Made by a program: the position numbers and the translations under genes. Of a stretch of DNA of 64,000 bases, positions 31,098-39,713 are shown one piece after another. The notes beneath the pieces were generated by a model. It made no database searches. It was not told the origin of the DNA and saw only the letters and a program-made list of their open reading frames with translations. Every line of letters starts with the position of its first letter. Position 1 is the first letter of the stretch. This stretch comes from Planctomyces sp. SH-PL62 (GTDB taxonomy: Bacteria > Planctomycetota > Planctomycetia > Isosphaerales > Isosphaeraceae), in NCBI RefSeq assembly GCF_001610895.1, contig NZ_CP011273.1:5270001-5334000 (forward strand). Reading direction: 5' to 3'.

Positions 31098-32000
31098 ATG
31101 CGTCTGAGACAGGAAGCCCGTCTCGCGGGCGGAGCTTGGCTGGCGTTCTCGACGGCGACGGCCTTGTTGATCTGGCTGGCGACGGGGGGGGCGTCGAGGC
31201 TCTCGGCCCAGGAACCGGCCCCGGAAGCCGCCCCCGCGGCTGCGGAAGCGCCGGCCGATCCCGCCGCCGCCCCCGCGGCGACAGCCGAAGAACCCGCGCA
31301 GGCCGAAGGGGCCGCCCCCACCCCCGGCGAGGAAGCGACGGCGCCCCCCGCGCCCGAGAACATGCTCCAGTGGGCCATCCGGGCGTCGGGCCCGATCGGC
31401 GTCTTCCTCGTCTTCCTGTCGGTCTACTTCACGGCCCTGGTGATCCGCCTGTTCATCGAGTATCGCGTGACCGAGGCCGTGCCGCCGCCGCTCGTGGAGA
31501 AGCTGGAGGCGGCGATCCGCGACAAGAAGTTCCAGGAGGCGTACGACCTCTGCCGCGACAACGACTCGTTCCTGGCCCGGCTGGTCCGCACCGGGATCGC
31601 CAACCTCCCCAACGGCCGCGCCGAGGCCAAGGAGGCGATGGCCGTCACCTCCGCCGAGATCGTCACCGAGCTGGAGATGAAGATCAGCTACCTGGCCACG
31701 ATCGGCACCCTCGGCCCCATGATCGGGCTGGTCGGCACGGTCTGGGGCATGATCGAGAGCTTCCGTGAGATCGCCACCGCCGCCGGCGCCCAGCCCCGGC
31801 CCGACAAGGTGGCCGCCGGCATCTCGACGGCCCTCTTCATCACCCTGGAAGGGGTCTCCCTGTCGGTCCCGGCGATCTTCTTCTTCGCCTTCTTCCGCAA
31901 CCGCGTGGCGGCCATGAGCATCGAGGCCAACCGCGTGGCCGACCGCACCATCACCTCGCTGGTGACGGCCGCCAAGACCGCCTCCAAGCCTTCGGCTTGA
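31098..32000 (+). CDS. exbB: MotA/TolQ/ExbB proton channel family protein
   Basis: A 300-residue channel subunit. An N-terminal hydrophobic segment (signal or anchor) is followed by an approximately 60-residue Ala/Pro/Glu linker outside, a transmembrane helix (GPIGVFLVFLSVYFTALVI), a cytoplasmic loop, and the two conserved helices YLATIGTLGPMIGLVGTVWGMI and LFITLEGVSLSVPAIFFF. The long Pro/Ala N-terminal insert is common in planctomycete ExbB. It forms a proton-motive-force-driven motor with the two ExbD proteins downstream. ATG 31098 was chosen as the start of the first hydrophobic segment. Confidence 0.9.
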   Translation: MRLRQEARLAGGAWLAFSTATALLIWLATGGASRLSAQEPAPEAAPAAAEAPADPAAAPAATAEEPAQAEGAAPTPGEEATAPPAPENMLQWAIRASGPIGVFLVFLSVYFTALVIRLFIEYRVTEAVPPPLVEKLEAAIRDKKFQEAYDLCRDNDSFLARLVRTGIANLPNGRAEAKEAMAVTSAEIVTELEMKISYLATIGTLGPMIGLVGTVWGMIESFREIATAAGAQPRPDKVAAGISTALFITLEGVSLSVPAIFFFAFFRNRVAAMSIEANRVADRTITSLVTAAKTASKPSA

Positions 32001-32054
32001 ACCCAACTGAACCGAATCGAGCCGAGCCGAAGCCGAGCCACGGGAGCCGACGCG

Positions 32055-32528
32055 ATGAGCGAGGGAGTCATTTCCAAGGAGAAAGCGGAGCCGAACCTGA
32101 CTCCGCTGCTGGACATCGTCTTCCAGCTCATCACGTTCTTCATGCTCGTGATCAACTTCGCCAGCGACAACTACGACCAGCGCATCAACCTCCCGGACGC
32201 CGGCTCCGCCCGGCCCGTCGAGGACGACGCGAGGATCGCCGAGGACCGCCTGGTGCTCAACGTCGATTCTGACGGCCGCCTCCTCCAGGGCGAGGAAGCC
32301 ATGGGGATCGACCAGGCCGTCCAGACGATCCGCCATCAGGCCGACCTGGTGAAGCTGGGGCTCAAGGCGTCGGGCGTCAAGTTCGACCCGGCGACCGCCG
32401 GGCTCCCCACCACGATCATCCTCCGGGCCGACAAGGAGACGACCTTCGGCTCGGTGCTGGGGATCATCAAGGCCTGCCAGGCCCAGGGCTTCCGCAAGTT
32501 CGCCCTCAAAGCCATGATCCGCACTTGA
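32055..32528 (+). CDS. exbD: ExbD/TolR family biopolymer transport protein (first copy)
   Basis: A 157-residue protein with one N-terminal transmembrane helix carrying the essential proton-carrying aspartate (LTPLLDIVFQLITFFML, D20), and a periplasmic domain with two TolR-like segments (LVLNVDSDGRLL; TTIILRADKETTFGSVLGIIKACQAQGF). ExbD dimers sit in the ExbB pentamer and couple proton flow to envelope work. It is 54 bp after exbB and followed by a second exbD. Confidence 0.9.
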   Translation: MSEGVISKEKAEPNLTPLLDIVFQLITFFMLVINFASDNYDQRINLPDAGSARPVEDDARIAEDRLVLNVDSDGRLLQGEEAMGIDQAVQTIRHQADLVKLGLKASGVKFDPATAGLPTTIILRADKETTFGSVLGIIKACQAQGFRKFALKAMIRT

Positions 32529-32574
32529 TCTCACATATCCATATCCGTGAATTCTTCAAGCGGGGGGAGGCGCC

Positions 32575-33084
32575 GTGGCACGTCGAGGCGGAGGGATCGA
32601 GATGGACGGGCCGGACGTGCCGGTCGCGCCGATGCTCGACATGGCGTTCCAGCTCCTGACCTTCTTCGTCCTGACCTATCGCGCCGCGCCGGTGGAAGGG
32701 CAGTTCGTGATGAACCTCCTCCCCGCCCAGCCCGCGACGGCGATGGCCGCGGCCGCCCCGGCCGACCCCGCCGCCTCCAACGAGCTGCCGGCCAGCCTGC
32801 GGACCCTCCCCGTCATCCTCCGGGCCGACGACGCGGGCCGACTGGTGCAGGTGAACGTCTCCGACGTCGACGTCTCGAACGACCCGGCCGCGCTGGCGCA
32901 GGAGCTCGACCGCCACTTCCAGGACCCGGACGTCCCCTTCGACCAGACCCTCATCAAGGTCGACCCCAACCTCCGCTACGCCGAGCTGATGACGATCATC
33001 GACGCCTTCACTAACGCGTTCATCAAGGCGAAGAAGGAGCCGAAACTGAGCTTCGACGAGCTGCGGGGCGACGACGGAGGCTGA
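32575..33084 (+). CDS. ExbD/TolR family protein (second, divergent copy)
   Basis: A 169-residue ExbD paralogue. GTG start at 32575 follows a very strong GGGGGGAGG. The helix PMLDMAFQLLTFFVLTY keeps the proton-carrying D22. The periplasmic part is longer and Ala-rich, with LPVILRADDAGRLVQVNVSD and DQTLIKVDPNLRYAELMTIIDAF. Tandem dissimilar ExbDs behind one ExbB are frequent in planctomycetes and suggest a heteromeric rotor. It is 6 bp upstream of the next gene. Confidence 0.88.
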   Translation: MARRGGGIEMDGPDVPVAPMLDMAFQLLTFFVLTYRAAPVEGQFVMNLLPAQPATAMAAAAPADPAASNELPASLRTLPVILRADDAGRLVQVNVSDVDVSNDPAALAQELDRHFQDPDVPFDQTLIKVDPNLRYAELMTIIDAFTNAFIKAKKEPKLSFDELRGDDGG

Positions 33085-33090
33085 CCCGCC

Positions 33091-33962
33091 ATGGATCGAC
33101 CCAGCCCGTTCTTCCGAGGGTCGGAACTCCCCCGGCTGGCCCTGCTCGCCGTCGTGACCCTGGCCGGCTGGGGGGCCGTCTGGTATTTCGCCCGACGCAC
33201 GCCCCCCCGCCCCCCGAGCCCCCGCTCCGCGCCGGCCCCGCGCCCGCCCCGATCGAGCCCGACCGCTCTATGGTCTTCGAGACCGTGACCGACCGGACCT
33301 CGATGTCGTTCCGCGACAACGCCGCCTACGCCTACCTGCTGGAGAAAGCCCGCGAGCGAACCCCGGCCGAGCTGGCGAGCGAGGCCCGCCGCGACGTCTT
33401 CCTCACCCACCTCTGGGAGCGTCCCGAGCGGTATCGCGGCGTGCCGGTCCATATCCAGGGCGCGGCGCTCCGGGTGGTCCGGTTCGAGTCCAAGCTGAGC
33501 AAGACCGGCTGGCTCTACGAGGCCTGGATCGTCACCCCCGACGCGCGCCGTTATCCTTTCGACTGCGTGTTCGAGGAGCCCCCCGACGGCTTCCCGATCG
33601 GCGTCGAGGTCAACGAGCGCGTGGTCTTCAACGGCTACTTCCTCAAGGTGATGAAGTACCAGGCCGCGGACGTCGCCCGGGGCGCGCCGGTGCTCGTCGG
33701 CAAGATCGGCTGGGACCGCCGACCCGTCGCGTCCCCGGCCGAAGAGTCGAACCGGATCCTCACCTGGTCGCTGACCATCATCGGCCTGCTGTTCCTGGTC
33801 TCGCTCGCCCGCTGGGTTTCCCAGCTCCTCCGCCACCTCGCCTATCCCAGACGGGGCGGCCCCCCCTCGCGGAACGTGTCCGACCAGATCCCGCCGGAAG
33901 ACCTCCAGGCGTGGCTGGAAACGCAAGGCGAGGACCGGGACGGAACGAATCGGGGACCGTGA
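33091..33962 (+). CDS. Uncharacterised bitopic membrane protein of the exb operon, apparent frameshift near 33205
   Basis: The ATG at 33091 is preceded by GGAGG and encodes a transmembrane helix (LALLAVVTLAGWGAVWYFARR) followed by a Pro-rich stretch. That frame closes at 33288. The -1 frame reads EPPLRAGPAPAPIEPDRS and continues, through the internal ATG at 33270, as a clean approximately 230-residue domain ending at 33962. One extra C in the runs at 33201-33216 would give a 290-residue protein. The domain (ERYRGVPVHIQGAALRVV, NERVVFNGYFLKVMKYQ) is beta-rich and unknown to me; a second helix lies near the C-terminus (TWSLTIIGLLFLVSLARW). It is probably part of the Exb machine. Confidence 0.7.
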
Positions 33963-34008
33963 CGGCCTCGGCCGATTCCCCCCGGGAGGGGTGAAGGCCG
34001 GGCCCGAT

Positions 34009-34485
34009 TCACGGACGGGTGATCGGTCCGGCATCGAGGGTCGCATCCTCGATCGTCTCGTCCACGGGCACGAGTTCGTTGCGGCCTCGAAGCAGGCCGA
34101 CCAGGCCGTCGAACCGCCAGCGGCCGTCCTCCTCGACGAGCCGATGGACGAGGCCGACGCGGTTCGTGGGGCAGATCCAGACCGCGTCCCCCTCCCGCCA
34201 TGCCTGGAAGTTGGTGCTGATGGATCGGGGGAGCCCCACGATCCCCCCCCCGGCGGCGGGCCGGATCGGGCGGGAGGCGAGGTAGCGCGAGGAGAAGTAC
34301 GGACGCGCGGCCTCGATCCGCGCCTCGTCCGAAAGGTCCGGCCGGTTGGCGATCGTGATCAGCTCCGAGTACGCCCTCACGGCGCGGCGGACGGGCCGGG
34401 TCGCGACGACCTCGAAGGCCAGGGCCCCCAGCAGCGTCGCCACGCCGGCCGCGGCGATCAGGATGTTTCGCGATTTCGGGCTCAT
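34009..34485 (-). CDS. Uncharacterised membrane-anchored protein
   Basis: A 158-residue protein with an N-terminal anchor (ILIAAAGVATLLGALAFEVV) and an outside domain with no family I recognise (YFSSRYLASRPIRPAAGGG, REGDAVWICPTNRVGLVHRLVEEDGRWRFDGLVGL). The second half looks like a small beta domain of the SH3 or DUF4878-like kind, but that is a guess. It starts 21 bp after the end of the first GTPase gene on the same strand and is probably co-transcribed with it. Confidence 0.65.
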   Translation of the reverse strand: MSPKSRNILIAAAGVATLLGALAFEVVATRPVRRAVRAYSELITIANRPDLSDEARIEAARPYFSSRYLASRPIRPAAGGGIVGLPRSISTNFQAWREGDAVWICPTNRVGLVHRLVEEDGRWRFDGLVGLLRGRNELVPVDETIEDATLDAGPITRP

Positions 34486-34506
34486 GGCTTCACGGTCGAA
34501 TCGGGG

Positions 34507-35952
34507 TCAGGGCTTCAGTTGCGACTTCAGCTCGTCGCGAAGTCTGTCGACGATCGAGTCGGCCTTGGCCTGCGTCAGGAGTTGCTGGACGACGTTCTTG
34601 ACGCCGTGCGGGCCCCATTCCCCCCCCTGCCTCAGGTACGTCCCGGCGGCGTGGCCGATGACGTAGGAGGCCGACGCCGAGGCGACCGCCTGGGTCAGGC
34701 CGATCGCCCCGTACCCCAGCGCGGTCAGAGGCGCCGCCAGCCCGCCGGACATCACCGTGAGGCCGGCCATCGACGCCTTGACGCCGCTGCCGACGAGCCG
34801 GGTCGCCACCTGCACCAGCCCGGTCGCGCCGAGGGCCACGGTCATGTCGCGGACCAGGCGGATCGCCGCCGGCCGCGTCAGGGCGATGCCGTAGACCTTG
34901 CTCAGGGCCAGGATCATCGCCACGTCGACCGCCAGGCCCCCCGCCAGGTCGGCCACCGGGATCGGGTTGAGCGCGACGGCCGCCCCCTTGGCCAGCGAGT
35001 AATTCCAGATCAGGCGGCCGGCGGCCTCCTCGCGAATCCGCACCTTGCGCTCGAGGATCTCGGCGTGGAGGTCCCCGGCGGCCAGCAGCGTGTTGAGCGC
35101 CACCAGCGCCTTTCCCTCCTGCTCCAGCACGTCCAGGATGCGGATCTTCAGGGGCTCGATCAGGGGGGCGGGCCGCTCCCATTCGATCTGCGACTTCCCG
35201 TCCGGGCCGCGGACCTTCACGGCGATCGGGTCGGGCCTGGCGGCGCAGTGGACGACGTCTTCGGGTCGGACGAAGCCCTTGACCCGCTCGTCCTCGATCA
35301 TGGCGTGGATCGCGTCGCGGTCGGCGTCGGGATAGCGGTCGACCTGATTGAAGACCAGGATGATCGGCTTCTTGTGCCGACGAAGCTCGACCAGGGCGTC
35401 GGTCTCGGCTCGCTGCATATCGCCCGAGACGACGAACAGGATCAGGTCGGCGCGGCGGGCGGCGTCGCGGGCCTGGGCCTCTCGGATCTCGCCGCCGACC
35501 TCGTCGATCCCCGGCGTGTCGACCAGAATCAGCCGCGCGTCCGCGAACCCGGCGGGCCCGTCGACCCCCTCGACCCACTCCTGCGCGGATCGCCGATCCG
35601 TGGTCCCGTGGGTCGCGCCGACCTCGAACAGGTCGCGGCCGAGCAGCGCGTTGAGGACCGACGACTTGCCCCGGCTGACCATCCCGAAGGCGACGATCTC
35701 GACCGTCGTCTCGTCGAGTTTTTTGGCCAGCTCGCGGAGCCGCGCCAGCTCCGGGGCCATCGCCCGCTCTTCCTCGGGGGTGAGTTTGAGGGCGTCGAGC
35801 GTGGCGTCGAGGCTGTCCCGCGCCCGCTCGACGGCGTCGGGCGGGCGCGCGCCGGCGGGGGCCTTCGCGGCCCGCTCCAGATCGTCGAGCAACGGTCCGA
35901 GCGCCTCGGCGGCGTCCCGATCGGGCGTCTCGGGGTCTGAGGGCGTGCTCAT
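34507..35952 (-). CDS. Membrane-associated GTPase with C-terminal DUF697-like domain (first of a tandem pair)
   Basis: A 481-residue protein. After an approximately 80-residue helical N-terminus the G-domain shows G1 GMVSRGKSSVLNALLG, a G2 threonine in GATHGTTDR, G3 LVDTPGIDEVGG and G4 FNQVDRY. The C-terminal half (about 300-450) is hydrophobic and Ala/Gly-rich (NPIPVADLAGGLAVDVAMILALSKVYG) and matches the DUF697/YcjF-type membrane region. Similar Era-like GTPases act at membranes. It ends in a basic helix. It forms a tandem with the paralogue immediately upstream. Confidence 0.85.
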   Translation of the reverse strand: MSTPSDPETPDRDAAEALGPLLDDLERAAKAPAGARPPDAVERARDSLDATLDALKLTPEEERAMAPELARLRELAKKLDETTVEIVAFGMVSRGKSSVLNALLGRDLFEVGATHGTTDRRSAQEWVEGVDGPAGFADARLILVDTPGIDEVGGEIREAQARDAARRADLILFVVSGDMQRAETDALVELRRHKKPIILVFNQVDRYPDADRDAIHAMIEDERVKGFVRPEDVVHCAARPDPIAVKVRGPDGKSQIEWERPAPLIEPLKIRILDVLEQEGKALVALNTLLAAGDLHAEILERKVRIREEAAGRLIWNYSLAKGAAVALNPIPVADLAGGLAVDVAMILALSKVYGIALTRPAAIRLVRDMTVALGATGLVQVATRLVGSGVKASMAGLTVMSGGLAAPLTALGYGAIGLTQAVASASASYVIGHAAGTYLRQGGEWGPHGVKNVVQQLLTQAKADSIVDRLRDELKSQLKP

Positions 35953-35988
35953 CTCAAGATACCCTTCATCGTCTCGTCGTCGGGCCGA

Positions 35989-37544
35989 TCAGCGGGCGTG
36001 GCCATCGGGGGCGGTCGCGGGCTTGAGGCGGACCCGGCTCAGGAAGCGGTCGAGCCCCTGGCGGGCGAAGTCCTGGAGGAAGTCGGCCCGGCTGTTGGCC
36101 TCGAACTGCCGGAGCACGGCGCCCTCGATCCCGGCCGGCCCCCAGCTCTCGCCGTTTCGAAAGTATTCCGCCAGCGCGCCGCCGGCGATGCGGGCGAGGT
36201 ACGCCATCGTGACGGCCTGCACCGCGCCCGCCGCCACGAAGGTCGTCGGCGTCCGCTTGAAGACCCCGGCGACCACCGACGAGGCCGCCTCCACCAGCCC
36301 CACCTTGAGCATCGCCTGGCCGAGCTGGGCGGCCAGCGCTCGGAGCCGGACCGGGCTGGGGTCCAGGTCGTAGACGCGGGCCAGGTCGGCGATCAGGTCG
36401 AGCTGCACCGCCGCCCCCTGGACCAGATTCAGGGCGGGGATCGGGTTGGCGAAGACGGTCGTCGCGGTGACCCACTGGTAATGGTCGATCCGCTCCTCGC
36501 ACTTCAGCCGCCGCTCCGCGTCGAGCGTGGACTCGGCCTCGCGGCCCAGCGCCTTCGTCTTGAGCAGCAGGTTGGCGATGCGAAGCAGCGGACCCTCGGA
36601 CGCGAGCACCCGGGCGATCCGCTCGCGGAGGGCCTTGACGTCCGGCTCCTGGACCTCGTAGACCATCTGCGACGAGCCGTCGGCCAGCCGCTCGCGGACG
36701 GGCAAGGGCCGGGGGGCGGCGGCCGCCGGCACGACGTCTTCGGCCGACACGACCCCTTCCAGCCGCTCGCGGAGCTTGGCCAGGATCGCCGCCAGGTCCG
36801 CCTCGGGGAATCGGTCCTTCTTGTTGAGGACGACGATCGACCGCTTGCCCAGCCGGGCCAGCTCGATCAGGGCGACGTACTCGCGTCGGATCAGGTCGTG
36901 ATCGACGACGAAGAGGAGCAGGTCGGCCCGTTCGGCCAGCTTCCGGGCCTCCTGCTCGCGCCCGCCGCCCCCGGCCCCGCCTCGGCGATCCCCGGCGTAT
37001 CGACCAGGCGAAGCACCCCCTCGGCGCCCTGAAGGGTGTAGATGTGATTCTCCCCCTGGCGGGTCGTCCCCATGACCGCGCCGGTCTCGCCGACCTCGCG
37101 ACCGATCAGGGCGTTGATGAGCGACGTCTTGCCCGCCGAGACGGTCCCGAAGACGACGATATCGAGTTCGCCCGAGGCGGCGAGCCGGCCCTCGTCGAGG
37201 CGGACGAGTTCGCCTTGAAGCTCCTCGCGACGGCGGTCGTCGCGGATCCTGGCGATGTACTCGCGGGCCCTGGCGGACTGCTGCTGGGCGGCCTCCGCGA
37301 GCGCGACGGGGTCGAGCGGCGACGCCTCCTCGCGATCGTCCCGCGCCTCGCGGCGGCTTCGAACCAGCGCAAGGCCGAGCACGCCGAGCGTCAGGCAGAC
37401 GGCCAGGCCGAGGCCGATCAGCAACCCGGGACGCCAGTTCCCGAGGCGTTCGCCGCTCGCCGCGACGGCCAGGAAGAGGCCCCCGGCGACGAGCGCTGCG
37501 GCGATTGGTGCGAACAGTCGCGGTCGGTTTCGCGGGCTTGGCAT
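35989..37544 (-). CDS. Membrane-associated GTPase with DUF697-like domain (second of pair), apparent frameshift near 36970
   Basis: From ATG 37544 the frame encodes two transmembrane helices (FAPIAAALVAGGLFLAVAA; GLLIGLGLAVCLTLGVLGL), then G1 GTVSAGKTSLINALIG, a G2 TTRQG and G3 LVDTPGIAEAGPG, before breaking down and closing at 36891. The adjacent frame supplies REQEARKLAERADLLLFVVD, G4 NKKDRF and a DUF697-like C-terminus (NPIPALNLVQGAAVQLDLIADLARVYDL), ending at 35989. One extra G in the G/C runs at 36968-36978 restores 518 residues. It is a paralogue of the downstream gene, with the same domain order but with N-terminal anchors. Two fragments would be called if the lesion is real. Confidence 0.75.
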
Positions 37545-37801
37545 ACCGTTCGGTTCTCGGGGGGAGAGGCCGACGCCCCGGTTCAAGCCGGACGAGCGGG
37601 GACGATGGCGAGGGCCTCTCGACCTGACCCGATTGTGGCGACGGTCGGCCCCGCGTCGCTAGGGCGCAGGGCGGGAATCGGCGAACGACGCTCCAGCGGG
37701 CCGCGAACGCCGACGAGGGCGGGCCTCCGGGGGGCGTCCCGCGAGGGGACGCGATCCCGAAGCCCCGCCCTCGGACCTCGTATCGTCGAGGTGGCGGCGG
37801 C

Positions 37802-38644
37802 TCAGCGACGGCTGACGTTCCAGCCGAAGCCGTCCATCATCGCGGCCAGCCGGTTCCGTCGAGGGGCCTGCCCCTGGGACGAGTCCGCGGCGTGATTATG
37901 GGTGTGGTTATGGGCGGGTCCGCCGAGGCTCGGAGCCTCATAGGGCTCGTCGTCCGCGTCGGGCATCGCCAGGATCGGGCTCCCCGCCTGCCTCACGTCG
38001 GCCTCGGTCATGCGGCTGGGCCGTCCGCTCCGGAACGCGGAGGGGGTGGAGGGCGGGGCGAGCTCAGGGGGCTTGGCCCGAGGGGCGTTCGCCCGGGGTC
38101 CCGGAACATCGAACGGGGAGCGGTTCGGATCCTCCTCCGGCACTGCGGGCTCGGTCCGGGGCGAGGGCTCCGTCCGAGACGGCGTCTCCAGGCCCGGCGC
38201 CGCGCCGGCTCCGGCGCGGGGATCCATCTCGAACGGGCTGCGTTCGTCCTCGTTGGGAGGGGTCGGCAGGTTCGGCCTGGCCGCATCCGGCTGGTTGGGG
38301 GCGCCTTCGGTGCCGGGCGCCCCCGGCTCCTCATCCTCGCCGTACCATTCGGGGGGCTGGAGCGGGATCTGCTGGAACGAGGCCTTCGCGTCCGGAGCCT
38401 CGGGGCTCGGCGCGCCCCAGCCGCTGGGGAAGCGACGCCAGAGGGTCGGGTGATACCCGAAATACTGGTCCTTGTAGATGCGGTAGACCGGGTCTTCCTG
38501 GTTGCACGGGACCCGCTGCCGCTTGATCGGGTGCAGGGGGAAGAGTCCGGTCTGCTGCGCCTGGGCCGACTCCGAGAGGACCACGCTCGCCGCCATGGCG
38601 AGGAGCAGCGGCCCGAGAAGCCTTCTCCATGATTTCGTGTGCAT
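37802..38644 (-). CDS. Uncharacterised secreted Pro-rich protein
   Basis: A 280-residue protein. The signal peptide (LLGPLLLAMAASVVLSESAQA) is followed by a conserved-looking block TGLFPLHPIKRQRVPCNQEDPVYRIYKDQYFGYHPTLWRRFPSGWG, typical of secreted planctomycete proteins of unknown function. The remainder is low complexity and Pro/Glu-rich with a repeated (E/N)RSPF(E/D) motif, and HNHTHNHA near the end. A single cysteine remains in the mature part. ATG 38644 was preferred over 38671 because it directly precedes the signal sequence. Confidence 0.7.
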   Translation of the reverse strand: MHTKSWRRLLGPLLLAMAASVVLSESAQAQQTGLFPLHPIKRQRVPCNQEDPVYRIYKDQYFGYHPTLWRRFPSGWGAPSPEAPDAKASFQQIPLQPPEWYGEDEEPGAPGTEGAPNQPDAARPNLPTPPNEDERSPFEMDPRAGAGAAPGLETPSRTEPSPRTEPAVPEEDPNRSPFDVPGPRANAPRAKPPELAPPSTPSAFRSGRPSRMTEADVRQAGSPILAMPDADDEPYEAPSLGGPAHNHTHNHAADSSQGQAPRRNRLAAMMDGFGWNVSRR

Positions 38645-39009
38645 TCCTTGCCTCGATCGATCGGGTTGCACGCTTCGCCTCCGGTACTCCTGGGGGAGGC
38701 CGACCCAGCTCGACTACGCCATCACGGCTCTTGCCCTTGGATCGGGTCCCCCCGCCGCGATGCTCCAGATAAAATGGCTAACCGGCGTAGAACTCGGGCT
38801 TTGCGCAAATAGCGAAAACTCGGAATTTGCGGCGCGGGGCGGATGCAAGGAAAGCCAGGAGGAATCCCGTGCGAATGATTAAAACGGAGGGAGCATCCGG
38901 GCCGATGAAGGGGGTGGCGTCGCGTGGTCCCCGTCGCGTCCCTCATTGCGAGCGAGGCGGTTCGGGCGTTCGTTCGGCCCCGGGCCGATCCTGCGAGTGG
39001 GGGTGGAGC
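38645..39009. promoter_or_regulatory. 365-bp divergent promoter region with a TTTGCGCAAA palindrome
   Basis: This AT-richer island separates two divergent secreted-protein genes. It contains a perfect 10-bp palindrome TTTGCGCAAA at 38800-38809, with a half-site TTTGCG at 38826-38831, and a TAAAAT -10-like hexamer around 38770. The palindrome may be an operator for either gene. No gene is supported inside. Confidence 0.35.
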
Positions 39010-39477
39010 ATGAGCGAGGAATTTCGGCTGTCGGCCCGGTTGGCGGCGGCGGCGTTGGTCGTCGCGGCTCTGCTGGGCTCCTCGGCCAGGGCGCAGACGG
39101 CGGCGGTCTCGGCGGAGCCGATGATCATGTTCGATCCGTCGATGAAGCCGGTCGTCGTGGACCCCCTGGCCGCGCAGATGATGATGGGGACGGCGGTGCC
39201 GATGACGAGGGCCCAGGCCGGGCTCGCGGCGGCCACCTCGGCCCAACGGCTGACGGGGATCGGGTCGGGGCGGATCAGCGGGGCTCGTGGGTCGGCCGGT
39301 TCCAGGACGGGGTCGGGCCGACGTCCCACGCTGGGGGCGCCCGGTGGGCAGGCCTCGAGTTTCTTCAACCGGTACGGCCGGGGGACGGCCACCAACGTCT
39401 CCGCCCCGGTCAGCCAGGCGACGACCCGGAATTACTACAATCGCCCGGCCGGTTTTTTCCCCGAAGGCCTCCGATAA
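39010..39477 (+). CDS. Uncharacterised secreted protein
   Basis: A 155-residue protein with a signal peptide (LAAAALVVAALLGSSARAQT). The mature part is Met/Ala/Gly/Ser-rich, without cysteine (MIMFDPSMKPVVVDPLAAQMMMG; SFFNRYGRGTATNVSAPVSQATTRNYYNRPAGFFPEG). The aromatic, low-complexity C-terminus is typical of planctomycete-specific secreted proteins; no function can be given. ATG 39010 is preceded by GGTGGAG. It lies 236 bp upstream of the polysaccharide-export lipoprotein in the same direction. Confidence 0.65.
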   Translation: MSEEFRLSARLAAAALVVAALLGSSARAQTAAVSAEPMIMFDPSMKPVVVDPLAAQMMMGTAVPMTRAQAGLAAATSAQRLTGIGSGRISGARGSAGSRTGSGRRPTLGAPGGQASSFFNRYGRGTATNVSAPVSQATTRNYYNRPAGFFPEGLR

Positions 39478-39713
39478 CCGGGAATCGCCCGGTTTCGATT
39501 TGAGCGGACGGGGGATCGTGCCGATTTTAAGACGTATCAAGACCAAACGCGGGGAACGCGGGTCTGGGTCCGGGGCGCAAGCCGCCGATCCTTGTCGAGA
39601 GTCAGAAATTGGGATCCGGCGAGCGGGATATGTCGCGAAGGATCGCGGCGGCCGCTCGATGCAGGAGAAGGGATCTCTGCCGAGCCGGTCTCGGAATGCC
39701 GGGAGGAGAAGGC

